From Azophilus sp965199705 (lineage in GTDB: Bacteria; Pseudomonadota; Gammaproteobacteria; Pseudomonadales; Azotimanducaceae), in NCBI GenBank assembly GCA_965199705.1, contig OZ241359.1:2790001-2854000 (forward strand): 64,000 bases of DNA, given 5' to 3'. Below are positions 52,354 through 61,121 of the stretch, one piece after another (within the stretch, counting starts at the first letter, position 1; each line of letters starts with the position of its first letter). Under the pieces are notes generated by a model. The model made no database searches and was not told where the DNA came from. It saw only the letters and a list, made by a program, of their open reading frames with translations. The position numbers and the translations under genes are program-made.

Positions 52354-53070
52354 ATGGCTCTGCCGGATCTACTGTCGCCACGCCTCTGTCGGCTTTGCGA
52401 ATTGCCGACCGACGCAACCTCGGATCTGTGTCCATCCTGCCGCCAGAGCCTGCCGTGGAACACCCATCCTTGCCCGCGCTGCGCCATACCCATGACGCCG
52501 GGCGCGCAACTTTGCGGGGCCTGCGCGACCAGCCCGCCCCCCTTCTCCCGAACCCTGGCGCCTCTGTTGTTTGCAGAACCGGTTTCCGGCTGGGTGCATG
52601 CCATCAAGTTCGGACGCGGTTTTGCCGAAGCGAAGCTGCTCTCGGCCCTGCTCGGCGATACGATCGCTGGCCAGAACGCGCCCATGCCGAATCTGCTGGC
52701 GCCGGTGCCGCTCGCCTGCCGACGGCTGCTTCGCCGAGGTCACAATCAGGCCACCCTGCTGGCCGCGCCTCTGGCCCGGCGCTTCGGGCTGACCATCGAG
52801 CACAGAGCACTCCGCCGGCGCGGCCACGCCCCGCCGCAACGCGGCCAGCCTCGGCAAGGCCGGGCGCAGAGCATTCGAGGCGTGTTTCAGGCAAGAACAA
52901 CACTGAGCGGCCGGGTCGCAATCGTGGACGATGTGATGACCACCGGCGCAACTGCCAGCGAGCTGGCGCGCGTGCTGCTGGCCGCTGGCGCGGACTCCGT
53001 GGACCTGTGGGTTGCAGCCCGGGTGACCGACGCCGCCCATGGCCCTTCGAGAGCGGCGAATACCACGTGA
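52354..53070 (+). CDS. ComF family phosphoribosyltransferase-like protein
   Basis: A 238-residue ComF/GntX-type protein. Four cysteine pairs form a zinc-ribbon-like N-terminus (CRLC, CPSC, CPRC, CGAC, between residues 11 and 60). The phosphoribosyltransferase-type domain has VAIVDDVMTTGATASELARVLL (about 191-212). In naturally competent bacteria ComF proteins take part in DNA uptake; in others the function is unclear. The gene is followed by modA with a 4-bp overlap, an unusual neighbour for comF, which more often precedes bioB. Confidence 0.9.
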   Translation: MALPDLLSPRLCRLCELPTDATSDLCPSCRQSLPWNTHPCPRCAIPMTPGAQLCGACATSPPPFSRTLAPLLFAEPVSGWVHAIKFGRGFAEAKLLSALLGDTIAGQNAPMPNLLAPVPLACRRLLRRGHNQATLLAAPLARRFGLTIEHRALRRRGHAPPQRGQPRQGRAQSIRGVFQARTTLSGRVAIVDDVMTTGATASELARVLLAAGADSVDLWVAARVTDAAHGPSRAANTT

Positions 53071-53810
53071 TCTGGCGAATCGGGCGCAGGCAAGCCTGTT
53101 TGCTCATGGCGGCGGTACTGGCCCCGGCTTGGGCTGAGGCGGCCAGCTTGACCATCGCCACCGCGGCCAATTTTCGGGCGCCGTTTGCCGCCCTGGCCAG
53201 CGCCTTCGAACGTGCGCACCTGCACCGTGCGAGACCGGTCTTTGGCGCCTCCGGCCTGTTGGCCACGCAGATCCGACAGGGCGCTGATTTTGACGTTTTC
53301 CTGTCTGCGGACCTCGCCCGTCCACAAGCTCTCGTGAACGACCGACTGACACTCGGACCGGTTCGCACCTATGCCCGCGGCCGGATCGCCTTCTGGACGC
53401 CAGCAACCAACACACCGCCCGAAACCTTGCCGCCTGGCCGAATCGGGATCGCAAATCCGCAACTGGCGCCCTATGGCCAGGCCGCAATCGCCTGCATGCA
53501 GCGCCTCGGCCTCTGGCAATCGGCGGCAAAGCGGCTTGCGTATGGCAGCAATGTGGCGCAGGTAGGACACTTCGTTGCCGCCCGCGCCCTGTCCGGTGGC
53601 TTTGTGCCCTGGGCGCTCGTCATCGATCAGGCAGCGCCCGAGCAGGACTACTGGCTCTGCCCGAAGGACGCCCACAAGCCCATCGAACAGGGTGGCGTCG
53701 TGCTGGGTAACAGTTCGCATCCGCTGCTGGCCGAAACCTTTCTTCGATTTCTCATCAGCGACAAGACCCAGCAACAACTGACTGGCCTGGGCTACGCCGC
53801 ACGTGATTGA
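53067..53810 (+). CDS. modA: Molybdate ABC transporter substrate-binding protein
   Basis: ModA binds molybdate in the periplasm. The protein has 247 residues from a GTG at 53067, overlapping comF by 4 bp. A signal peptide ends at about AEAASLTIATAANFRAPFAALASAF. Ligand-binding residues are expected at FGASGLLATQIRQGADFDVFLSADLARPQ and in GYAARD near the C-terminus. The segment GSNVAQVGHFVAARALSGGFVPWALV corresponds to the second lobe. modB overlaps the end by 8 bp. Confidence 0.92.
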   Translation: MIWRIGRRQACLLMAAVLAPAWAEAASLTIATAANFRAPFAALASAFERAHLHRARPVFGASGLLATQIRQGADFDVFLSADLARPQALVNDRLTLGPVRTYARGRIAFWTPATNTPPETLPPGRIGIANPQLAPYGQAAIACMQRLGLWQSAAKRLAYGSNVAQVGHFVAARALSGGFVPWALVIDQAAPEQDYWLCPKDAHKPIEQGGVVLGNSSHPLLAETFLRFLISDKTQQQLTGLGYAARD

Positions 53811-54465
53811 CGACCTCGCATCCAGCCTGCTGCTGACCCTGGCGCTCGCCTCCGTAACCTGTATGGCGCTCCTGCTGCTGGCCCCGCCATTGGCCTGGTG
53901 GCTGGCGCGCAGCCAGCGCCGATGGACGCCTCTGGTGGAAGCGCTGGTGGCCCTGCCGCTGGTGCTGCCGCCGACCGTGCTCGGCTTCTACCTGTTGCTG
54001 GCAATGGCTGGCGACGGCTGGTTGGGCGGGCTCTGGATGCAGATCACCGGCCAGCCACTCGCATTCACCTTCGCCGGCCTGGTGATCGCCTCGATCATCT
54101 ACTCGCTGCCCTTCGTGGCCCAGCCGCTGACAGCGAGCTTTCGCAACACCCCTGCCGAGTTGCTTGACGCCGCAACGCTCATGGGCGTATCGCCCCGCCG
54201 CCGATTCCTGCGGTTCATGCTACCGATGCACAAGCGCGCCCTGGCCGCCTCCGCTGTGCTCGGGTTCGCGCACACGGTCGGGGAGTTTGGCATCGTGCTG
54301 ATGATCGGCGGCAATATTCCCGGCGAAACGCGGGTACTGTCCATTCTGCTCTTTGACCAGGTGGAGTCACTGAACTATGCAGACGCACACCTGACTGCGG
54401 GCATCTTGCTGCTGATCTCGCTGATCCTGCTGAGCCTCACCTACGCAGCCCTGCACCGCAGATAG
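53803..54465 (+). CDS. modB: Molybdate ABC transporter permease
   Basis: ModB is the inner-membrane channel subunit. The protein has 220 residues from a GTG at 53803. It has five or six helices, starting SSLLLTLALASVTCMALLLLA, then EALVALPLVLPPTVLGFYLLLAM. The cytoplasmic coupling loop that contacts ModC is EAA-like: AATLMGVSPRRRFLRFMLPM (about 123-142). It overlaps modA by 8 bp and modC follows after 17 bp. Confidence 0.94.
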   Translation: MIDDLASSLLLTLALASVTCMALLLLAPPLAWWLARSQRRWTPLVEALVALPLVLPPTVLGFYLLLAMAGDGWLGGLWMQITGQPLAFTFAGLVIASIIYSLPFVAQPLTASFRNTPAELLDAATLMGVSPRRRFLRFMLPMHKRALAASAVLGFAHTVGEFGIVLMIGGNIPGETRVLSILLFDQVESLNYADAHLTAGILLLISLILLSLTYAALHRR

Positions 54466-54482
54466 CGCCGCCCCACGCCCAA

Positions 54483-55538
54483 ATGCCCGATCAACCGCTA
54501 CGCCTCTCTGGCCGCCTGCGCCGAACTTCCGGCTTCCACCTGGATCTGGACCTGGGCTTGCCCACCCGAGGCGTAACCGCAATCATAGGCGCGTCGGGTT
54601 CCGGCAAGTCCACGCTGCTGCGCATTATTTCCGGTCTGGAACGCCCCCCTGGGTTTCGGGTCGAGTTTCGCGGCCAGCGTTGGGATCGGCTGCCAGCGCA
54701 CAAGCGCCCGGTCGCCATGACACAACAGCAGCCGGCACTGATGCCGCATCTGACAGTCCTTGGCAATCTGCGCGCCGTACCCGGTAGGCGCCAGCTGGAC
54801 GAGGCCATCGCCCGGTTTGGCCTGAACGCCCTGCTGAAGCGCAAACCCGCGGCGCTCTCCGGCGGCCAGCAACAACGCGTGGCCCTGGCCAGAGCCTGTC
54901 TGAAGCCCGCCCGACTCTGGCTACTGGACGAACCCTTGTCGGCGCTGGACGCCATTGCCAGAGGCGAGATTGCGCCGATGCTTCGGCGTCTCTGCCTCGT
55001 CACGGAGAGACCGATTCTCTATGTGACCCACGATCTCGGCGAGGTGGCGCCGCTGGCGGATTACCTGATGATTCTGGAAGGCGGCAGGGTGGTCGGAGCC
55101 GGCAGCCCGGAACAGGTGGCCATCGCGCTCGATCACCCACTGTCGCCGATGATTGACACCAGCGCCATTCTTGAAGCGCAATTCCTGCGCTATGACGCCG
55201 AGCACGATCTCAGCATCCTGCAGCTCAACCAGGACACGCTCTGGCTGGGGGGGAACCTGTCCTCCGAGGCCAGGACATTGCGCCTGCAAGTACCGGCAAG
55301 GCACGTTGCCCTGGCGTTGACGAAACCTGAGGACACCAGCATCCTGAACTGCCTGACCTGCCGCGTGGTCAGCCTCGCGAACGCGCCTCGTGGCGGCGTC
55401 TTTGTCGATCTCGATTGTGCCGGCCAGCGATTGCGAGCCCACATCACGCGACTCTCGGCCGATGCGCTGAAGCTGCGCCCGCAACTGCCGGTGTTCGCCC
55501 TCATCAAGTCCGAAGCCTTGCGCGTGCAATTGCCCTGA
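54483..55538 (+). CDS. modC: Molybdate ABC transporter ATP-binding protein
   Basis: ModC is the ATPase of the molybdate importer. The protein has 351 residues. Walker A is GASGSGKSTLL (about 37-47), the Q-loop lies near MTQQQPALMPH, the ABC signature is LSGGQQQRVALARA (about 126-139) and Walker B is LWLLDEPLSALDA (about 146-158). A C-terminal regulatory TOBE/mop-like domain (about 265-351) is present, with VVSLANAPRGGVFVDLDCAG. The modABC operon implies that the organism makes molybdoenzymes. Confidence 0.95.
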   Translation: MPDQPLRLSGRLRRTSGFHLDLDLGLPTRGVTAIIGASGSGKSTLLRIISGLERPPGFRVEFRGQRWDRLPAHKRPVAMTQQQPALMPHLTVLGNLRAVPGRRQLDEAIARFGLNALLKRKPAALSGGQQQRVALARACLKPARLWLLDEPLSALDAIARGEIAPMLRRLCLVTERPILYVTHDLGEVAPLADYLMILEGGRVVGAGSPEQVAIALDHPLSPMIDTSAILEAQFLRYDAEHDLSILQLNQDTLWLGGNLSSEARTLRLQVPARHVALALTKPEDTSILNCLTCRVVSLANAPRGGVFVDLDCAGQRLRAHITRLSADALKLRPQLPVFALIKSEALRVQLP

Positions 55539-55610
55539 CCCGGATATTGCGCTTGGCGCCGTGATGCAATGTCCCGGCCAGGCGTGCGGGCGCGCGATTG
55601 CTGTCGCCGT

Positions 55611-56750
55611 TCAGGCCTGAACTTCAGCCTTGCTGCGCACCAGATTCGCATACTGCTGCAGAAGGTACGGCAGATGCGCGGGCGGCGATTGATTGATCTG
55701 CTCGGCAAAACAGGCGCTGACCCTGGGTTGCGGCGGCGCAGCAGGCGGCAGCGGCTCAACGCCCAGACGTCGCGCTGCTTCAACATGCGTCGGAAACACC
55801 TTGAAGCCGCCGACTATCTCCCGGTCCAGCGCCCTGGCCAGTGCTTCGGGCGAGCCAAAGGAGCCGCGCATCGGCGAGCCGAAGTGCAAGTGCACGCGCC
55901 CCTTGAAACCCATCATGCCCTCGACAATGGCCATCAGATCAGCGCGCTCCGGTTTGTCGTAGCGGCCAGAGCGTTCGATCACGCAAAGTTCCATGGCCTT
56001 GGTCGGCGCCCCTGGATCGACTTCATAGGTGATGGCGACCGGCAGCAGATTCACGGCCTGGCACATGCCATCAAGATCAACGCCATCCTGACGCCAGGCG
56101 AGGCCAAGCATCTTGATCAGGGTCGGGTCGGTGCGATCCATGCCATCCTTGGCGCGACCCTCGCGCTGGGCTATCCAGACCGACTCGCCGGCTTCCAGCG
56201 ACGCTCGAATGAACGCCGAACTGCGCCGGTGCGCACGGTAGGCGGCCTTGGCGCTTCGGGCGCTGCGCTCGATCACGAAGCTCTTGTTAAGCCGCATCAG
56301 ATCGGCAGCGTAGGCCACCTCAAGCAGGTTGTCGCCCACTGCGATACGGGATGTGGCGTGGCCCGCATCCAGAATCGTGTAGTTGATCAGACCTGTGTCC
56401 ATCAGAATGTCACGATGGTTGGAAATGAACAGATAGGGCACGCCAGGGTTCAGTCGAGACAAGCCGCTGACACTGACGCCGAGCGTGGTCTGGCCGATCA
56501 GGCGACGCATGTGGCCCGCCAGAAAGTCCTGCAGATCCGCCACCGACCGAAATCGTCGAGAGAATCGATCGAGCCGGCGTCCAATCAGCCAGCGCGCCAG
56601 CCATGGCATCAGTCTTGCCGTTCTCGGCAGCAGGAAACTGGCCGCCACCCGCTGCAACTCCGGATCCCTTGCCAGGCGGGCCAGCACGGTCGGCACTTCG
56701 CTGTCCTGATAAGGTCGAATGGCCCCGAATTCATCCTCCATGACCATCAT
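55611..56750 (-). CDS. PlsC/PlsB-type acyltransferase family protein
   Basis: A 379-residue protein from the ATG at 56750, with nearby ATGs at 56747 and 56741. It belongs to the glycerolipid acyltransferase superfamily. The catalytic HX4D is in YLFISNHRDILMDTGLINY (about 125-143), and the substrate-binding EGRAKDG resembles the FPEG motif at about 200-206. Hydrophobic segments are few, so it may be peripheral. This conserved gammaproteobacterial type has no proven substrate. A C-terminal tail of about 30 residues is helical and acidic. It is convergent with modC and stands alone. Confidence 0.8.
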   Translation of the reverse strand: MMVMEDEFGAIRPYQDSEVPTVLARLARDPELQRVAASFLLPRTARLMPWLARWLIGRRLDRFSRRFRSVADLQDFLAGHMRRLIGQTTLGVSVSGLSRLNPGVPYLFISNHRDILMDTGLINYTILDAGHATSRIAVGDNLLEVAYAADLMRLNKSFVIERSARSAKAAYRAHRRSSAFIRASLEAGESVWIAQREGRAKDGMDRTDPTLIKMLGLAWRQDGVDLDGMCQAVNLLPVAITYEVDPGAPTKAMELCVIERSGRYDKPERADLMAIVEGMMGFKGRVHLHFGSPMRGSFGSPEALARALDREIVGGFKVFPTHVEAARRLGVEPLPPAAPPQPRVSACFAEQINQSPPAHLPYLLQQYANLVRSKAEVQA

Positions 56751-56898
56751 GTTACCCTGTCCCAGGACAGCTCGGATATTGCAGGACCGCAACCAGGCGT
56801 GCTGGTATCGGGCGTATGTATTGGCTTGTGGCCGAGTCGGCGATCGCACTGAGTCGGCCCGGTCCTGCCTGGGAGAGCGCCTTGAGCATATCGGTTCC

Positions 56899-57900
56899 GT
56901 GAATCCCGAACCTGATTCCCCGCTGGCGACGCGGCCATTCAAGCAGGGCCTTGCAGAGCTCGGCAACGGCGCTTACGCCTGGTTACAGCCGGACGGCAGT
57001 TGGGGCTGGTCCAACGCCGGATTGATCGTGGATGGCGACCGTTCCCTGCTAGTCGATACCCTGTTTGACAAGACGCTTACCCACGATATGCTCCGGGCGA
57101 TGCGGCGGGCCGAGCCAGGGGCTGCCGGCGCCTTCGACTTCCTGGTCAACACGCATGCCAACCAGGACCACTGCAACGGCAACGAGCTCGTGGAAGGGGC
57201 GCAGATCATTGCCTCCGCCGCCTGTCTCGCTGAACTTCAGCGAGACGACCCGAACCGCCTGCTTCGCCTCATGGAATCTGCTCCGGATCTGGGAGAGCTG
57301 GGCGAATATCTGACCTGGTGCTTTGGCGACTTCGACTTCCGGGACATTCGTCAGACCTTGCCTGATCGAACCTTCGAGGGCGCCTTGGACCTCCAGGTCG
57401 GGGACAAGGCAGTACACCTCAAACAAGTCGGGCCAGCCCACACAGAGGGCGACATTCTGGTTCATGTGCCCGAGGACAAGCTGCTGTTTTCCGGCGATAT
57501 CCTGTTCATCGAGGGCCATCCCATTGTCTGGGCCGGCCCGGTCAGCAACTGGATTGCCGCCTGCGACCACATGCTGGCTCTGGATGTCGAAACTGTGGTG
57601 CCCGGCCACGGCCCGATCACCGACAAGCGCGGCGTTCTGGCGGTACGCGATTATCTCGGCTACCTCAGCAGGGAGGCCAGACGCCGCTACGACGCGGGCC
57701 TGTCGGTGACCGAAGCCGCCCGCGACATCGCCCTGGACGACTACGATAGCTGGGGCGACGCAGAGCGGATCGTCGTCAACGTGGCCACCCTGTACAAGGA
57801 GTACGCCGACGATCCGAGCCCGCACGACATCATGGCGCTGTTCAGCTTGATGGCGTCGCTGCACAAGGAGCATCAACTTGCCCGAAGTTCGGCCCGGTGA
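56899..57900 (+). CDS. MBL-fold metallo-hydrolase
   Basis: A 333-residue metallo-beta-lactamase-fold hydrolase from a GTG at 56899. The first metal motif reads NTHANQDHCNGNELV (about 91-105): HxNxDH in place of the common HxHxDH. The other ligands are in GPAHTEGDILVHVPEDKLLFSGDILF (His and Asp) and VETVVPGHGPI. N-terminal ELGNGAYAWLQPDGSWGWSNAGLIV is typical of the family. The HxNxDH form is seen in a subgroup of these enzymes, so activity is not excluded. The substrate is unknown. It overlaps the next small membrane gene by 23 bp. Confidence 0.85.
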   Translation: MNPEPDSPLATRPFKQGLAELGNGAYAWLQPDGSWGWSNAGLIVDGDRSLLVDTLFDKTLTHDMLRAMRRAEPGAAGAFDFLVNTHANQDHCNGNELVEGAQIIASAACLAELQRDDPNRLLRLMESAPDLGELGEYLTWCFGDFDFRDIRQTLPDRTFEGALDLQVGDKAVHLKQVGPAHTEGDILVHVPEDKLLFSGDILFIEGHPIVWAGPVSNWIAACDHMLALDVETVVPGHGPITDKRGVLAVRDYLGYLSREARRRYDAGLSVTEAARDIALDDYDSWGDAERIVVNVATLYKEYADDPSPHDIMALFSLMASLHKEHQLARSSAR

Positions 57901-58312
57901 GTTTGGCGGGCTGATCCGCGGGCTGGGCATCCTGGTGATCGTCCTGGCGGTCGCAAGCCATGATGAATCGCTTCCCGCAGCCTGGAACCACCTCGGGCTG
58001 CCTGTCCTGGTAGCGCTTGGCGTGGCGCTCGCCCTGCGCAACTGGTTGGTGGCCTGTGTTGGCGCCGGTCTGCTGGCGTTGGCGCGCACGCATCCTGGCG
58101 GAGACTGGATCACCGCCAGCGCCTACCCCTGGCTCGGCAGTGCCTGCCTGCTACTCGGCGGCTGCGCCTGCGGTCAGCGATTTTATCGTCGGATGCTGGC
58201 GACGCGGGAGGCTCGCTGGCGGCATCGGGGCTCAGCGATCGAACGTCCCCCGGCACATTCTGCTGCGGACGGCAGCCACAGCGCCGGACCAGCGTCTCGG
58301 CCCTTGCCCTGA
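57878..58312 (+). CDS. Hypothetical membrane protein
   Basis: A 144-residue protein from a TTG at 57878 that overlaps the end of the MBL hydrolase by 23 bp. Up to four hydrophobic segments are seen (about 10-27, 36-52, 54-68 and 82-98). The C-terminal third is polar and low in complexity (AIERPPAHSAADGSHSAGPAS). No family is recognised. The HAD phosphatase gene starts 2 bp later. Confidence 0.55.
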   Translation: MPEVRPGEFGGLIRGLGILVIVLAVASHDESLPAAWNHLGLPVLVALGVALALRNWLVACVGAGLLALARTHPGGDWITASAYPWLGSACLLLGGCACGQRFYRRMLATREARWRHRGSAIERPPAHSAADGSHSAGPASRPLP

Positions 58313-58314
58313 CC

Positions 58315-59124
58315 TTGCGTTTTCGCGCTCTCTTCCTGGACCTGGACGGGACCCTGCTCGTCGGAGAGGTGCTGCCGACGGACAATCGGGACGCGCTGCG
58401 AGCTGCCAGCAACGCAGGCTATCGCATTGTGATCGCGACCGCCCGCTGGAAGGAAGCTGCCCTGTCCGTGGCGGCGGAAATCGGCGTTTCCGACCCGGTG
58501 CTCGCCTGTTCCGGAGCCCAGGTGCATGACCCGGAAGACGCCACGGATTGCTTCGATGAACGCTTGCCGGCAGATTTCACGCAAGCCCTGTTCACACTCT
58601 GCAATGCCCAGAGGTGCATCGCCACAGCCACCTTCGAGTCCGAAGTGCTGGTCAAGCTTGATGGTGATCCGGATCCTGCCCGGATGCCGCCGCCGCTGCG
58701 CGCCACCCGCCAATTGCCGATGAATCGGCTGGACCTGCCGCGGATCGTGGCCGTTCAGGGCCGGAACGCCTGCGCCAGGATTCGGGCTGACCTGGCCGAA
58801 CCTTTCGCCGATCAGGTCAATTTCCTGGATTCCATCGGCCCCACTGGCAAGTTAATCCTCACCCTCACCGCCCGCTCCGCCACGAAGGGCACAGCGCTGG
58901 CGGCTGCCTGCGCCCACATGGGCATTTCATCACGGCAAGCCATTGCATTCGGCGATGCGGACAACGACCTGGCCATGTTTGCCGAGGCGGGCGCCAGTGT
59001 CGCGATGGGGCAGGCCAGCCCGACAGTTCTTGCCGCCGCCAGCTACATCAGCAAGCCGCACGACCAAGGTGGCGTAGCACACGCCGTGTACCGTCTTCTG
59101 GATCGAGGGTCGCTCGATCCGTAA
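58315..59124 (+). CDS. HAD-superfamily phosphatase (Cof-type)
   Basis: A 269-residue Cof-type HAD hydrolase from a TTG at 58315. Motif I is FLDLDGTLLVGEVLP (about 7-21), with both catalytic aspartates. Motif II is near VIATARWKEA (about 39-48), the motif III lysine is at about SATKGTALAAAC and motif IV is AIAFGDADNDLAMFAEAG (about 210-227). A cap domain lies between motifs II and III. These enzymes usually dephosphorylate sugar phosphates or cofactor-related compounds. The specific substrate is unknown. Confidence 0.85.
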   Translation: MRFRALFLDLDGTLLVGEVLPTDNRDALRAASNAGYRIVIATARWKEAALSVAAEIGVSDPVLACSGAQVHDPEDATDCFDERLPADFTQALFTLCNAQRCIATATFESEVLVKLDGDPDPARMPPPLRATRQLPMNRLDLPRIVAVQGRNACARIRADLAEPFADQVNFLDSIGPTGKLILTLTARSATKGTALAAACAHMGISSRQAIAFGDADNDLAMFAEAGASVAMGQASPTVLAAASYISKPHDQGGVAHAVYRLLDRGSLDP

Positions 59125-59130
59125 GGGAAT

Positions 59131-60144
59131 TCAGGCGGCTTGCCGCCAGTCTGCAAAGGCAGCCTGATCGCCGTGCGCCAATACCCTCTGGTGCACCGCA
59201 TTCATGGCGCGAAACAGCGCTGCGGTGGCGTCTGGAACCGGCGTGTCGGGCGTAAATCGCAAGGGTTCAAGCACATGTGCCGCCACCGGACCCGGGTTTG
59301 CCTTGCGAGCGCCTGGCGGCCGAATCCGTTTCAGGCCGGTCATGTAGATCGGCACGACCGGAACCTGTTTTTGCAGAGCCAGCAGCGCGACGCCATGCTT
59401 GAAGCGGGCAAGACCGGCGCCGCGGGAACGGGTGCCTTCCGGAAACAACATCAGATTGGCGCCCTGATCGAGCAACCAGCCAGGGTAGGCAAGCGTTTTT
59501 GACCCGCCACCACGCTGAATCGGGTAAAGCCCCATCACCAGGGACTGGTACCAGGGTTGCAGGGTCAGTTCGCGCCGCCCCTTGAGGAACCATCTGTCAG
59601 CCGCTGCGCCAAAGAACAGATTCGAGCGAATGCGTTCCGGAACGGCCGGCATCAGGCAGTACTGATCAAAGTGGCTGGCATGGTTGGCAACGATAAGACA
59701 GGGCGGCTTGATGTCATCGAACCAGGACTGGCCGCTGATCTCGTGCCGGGTGAAGTAGCGGCGCGCCCAACGACCATACGCGTATTCGAACATGATCCTG
59801 CGAACCAGCCGCGCCCAGGCCTGTGTTTGCCACGGATGCGGGCCGGCAGTGCGTGCGGATTGCGATATCAGCCGTTGAAACAACGGCAGGTCGATGGCAG
59901 GCAGAATCCGGGTTCTGGATGTCGTGCTCAATTCCTGGGCGAGTGCTGCCCGATAGGCCTTGAAATTGTCCGGCGCATCAATAATGACGCACTGATCCCA
60001 CTCGCCAAGCAGATGGAAACTGTGCAGGACCCTGGCTTCCCAGCGCTCGATCGCAGCGTGTACATCGTGCAGGAACTCCGGGTTCTGACTGATTTTCCGA
60101 AGCCCTTCGGAATGATACTTCAGCAGCAGGACATAGTGACTCAA
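59131..60144 (-). CDS. GYD domain-PlsC acyltransferase fusion
   Basis: A 337-residue protein. The first 95 residues or so (MSHYVLLLKYHSEGLRKISQNPEF to about LPLFQRL) resemble a GYD-type domain, although the GYD tripeptide reads GEWDQC. From about residue 120 it is a 1-acylglycerol-3-phosphate acyltransferase-like enzyme. The catalytic motif is LIVANHASHFDQYCLMP (about 148-164) and the substrate motif LMLFPEGTRSRGAGLARFKHG (about 229-249). The gene overlaps, by 4 bp, an upstream gene for a stand-alone GYD protein. The fusion suggests the GYD domain works on or with lipid acylation. It may help make storage lipids, given the nearby PHA genes, but that is a guess. Confidence 0.8.
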   Translation of the reverse strand: MSHYVLLLKYHSEGLRKISQNPEFLHDVHAAIERWEARVLHSFHLLGEWDQCVIIDAPDNFKAYRAALAQELSTTSRTRILPAIDLPLFQRLISQSARTAGPHPWQTQAWARLVRRIMFEYAYGRWARRYFTRHEISGQSWFDDIKPPCLIVANHASHFDQYCLMPAVPERIRSNLFFGAAADRWFLKGRRELTLQPWYQSLVMGLYPIQRGGGSKTLAYPGWLLDQGANLMLFPEGTRSRGAGLARFKHGVALLALQKQVPVVPIYMTGLKRIRPPGARKANPGPVAAHVLEPLRFTPDTPVPDATAALFRAMNAVHQRVLAHGDQAAFADWRQAA

Positions 60145-60443
60145 GCGCCACCTGGATTGGCTTTGAGCATCTCGACAAACTGATCGATCGGCATGCCCGG
60201 CAAGGTGGTGACCTTGATCGTCCCACGCGAGCCGAGCTCCATGGCGATGCGCGCCATCACCTCGTTACTCGGCGCATCAATCACGTTGACGAAATCGTAG
60301 CCGCCGAGCACCGCATACTGCGCCGTCACCCGCGCGCCCATGGCTTCCACTTCCTTGTTGACCGCCTGCAGGCGCTCTGGACGCTGCTTGAGGGTCTTGC
60401 GACCCTCGTCGGTGAGCGTGCTCATCATGATGTAAGTCGTCAT
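60141..60443 (-). CDS. GYD domain-containing protein
   Basis: A 100-residue GYD-family protein, a small ferredoxin-like domain of unknown function. It contains the defining GGYDFVNVIDAPSN (about 47-60) and TLTDEGRKTLKQRPERLQAVNKEVEAMGARV. It overlaps the downstream GYD-PlsC fusion by 4 bp (ATGA), so the two are translated together. A gap of about 95 bp separates it from the phasin gene upstream. Confidence 0.9.
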   Translation of the reverse strand: MTTYIMMSTLTDEGRKTLKQRPERLQAVNKEVEAMGARVTAQYAVLGGYDFVNVIDAPSNEVMARIAMELGSRGTIKVTTLPGMPIDQFVEMLKANPGGA

Positions 60444-60537
60444 GGCAGGGCCACGTTACCAAAGAAGGCGTTGGCGGCGAAAGCTAATCGGTCGCAGTGC
60501 GGGGCGCGACCAGGTCACGCCCCGGCGCCCGCGGCCA

Positions 60538-60876
60538 TCAGGCCTTGGCCGCTTCCTCTGGCTGATGCGCCGTCGAATCGACCTCCCAGGCATCCCGCAA
60601 CAGCTCGCCAGCGTCCTTCGCTACCGTCTTCCACACCTGACCATTCTCGTTCAGGCTTTCGGCAATCCCGGACCAAACCGCCTCACCATACTGCCTCTGA
60701 AGCTCGATGAAGGACATGGGATCCTTCAATTCGGACAGCTTGTCGGCAAAAGTCTGGTTGGTTTCCCAGTACTTCTGGAAACCGCTCTGCTGCACCTCGA
60801 AGAGGCGTCTTGCGGTGCTTGCGGCCAACTCAAAAACGCCACGGCCAAGAGTGGCCTGCTTGTCAAAAAGGTTCAT
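60538..60876 (-). CDS. Phasin family protein
   Basis: A 112-residue phasin, which coats polyhydroxyalkanoate granules. It is almost all amphipathic helix, with LAASTARRLFEVQQSGFQKYWETNQTFADKLSEL as the family core. A ggaga Shine-Dalgarno lies 8 bp before the ATG at 60876. Upstream are two TGCN3GCA sites (60920-60969) that could bind PhaR, encoded 1.1 kb to the right. The C-terminus is acidic and alanine-rich. Confidence 0.88.
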   Translation of the reverse strand: MNLFDKQATLGRGVFELAASTARRLFEVQQSGFQKYWETNQTFADKLSELKDPMSFIELQRQYGEAVWSGIAESLNENGQVWKTVAKDAGELLRDAWEVDSTAHQPEEAAKA

Positions 60877-60919
60877 TCTTTATCTCCGTTTGCAAGGTGG
60901 ATTCACGCGGCAACGAATG

Positions 60920-60969
60920 CTGCATCGCACAATAATCCGGCATTGTGCCGCTTTCGTTTGTGCAATGCA
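60920..60969. promoter_or_regulatory. Candidate PhaR operators between phasin and hydrolase genes
   Basis: CTGCATCGCA (60920-60929) and TGCAATGCA (60961-60969) both fit the inverted pattern TGC-N3-GCA. They start 40 bp apart, about four helical turns. PhaR repressors are reported to bind TGC-rich inverted sites (CTGC-N3/4-GCAG) near phasin genes. On the minus strand the right-hand site overlaps a possible -35 (ttgcat) placed 17 bp from cacaat, which would suit repression of the phasin gene. Only pattern matching supports this. Confidence 0.45.
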
Positions 60970-61121
60970 ACACTTTTTTGTCTGATCCCGTGCAACCGGC
61001 GCGCGGGCGCATATGGTCCTTGCCGCGCCCAGCATCCTTGATCCTCGAATTGACCCGGCCTCAGGATTCCGCCACACTGCCGTTCGTTCTCGTTGTGTTG
61101 CGTCGTATTGGTTGTCTGGAA

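Noticed and set aside
52354..53070. comF as evidence of a natural competence locus
   Set aside because: ComF proteins are widespread in non-competent bacteria and no other competence gene is present in the window.
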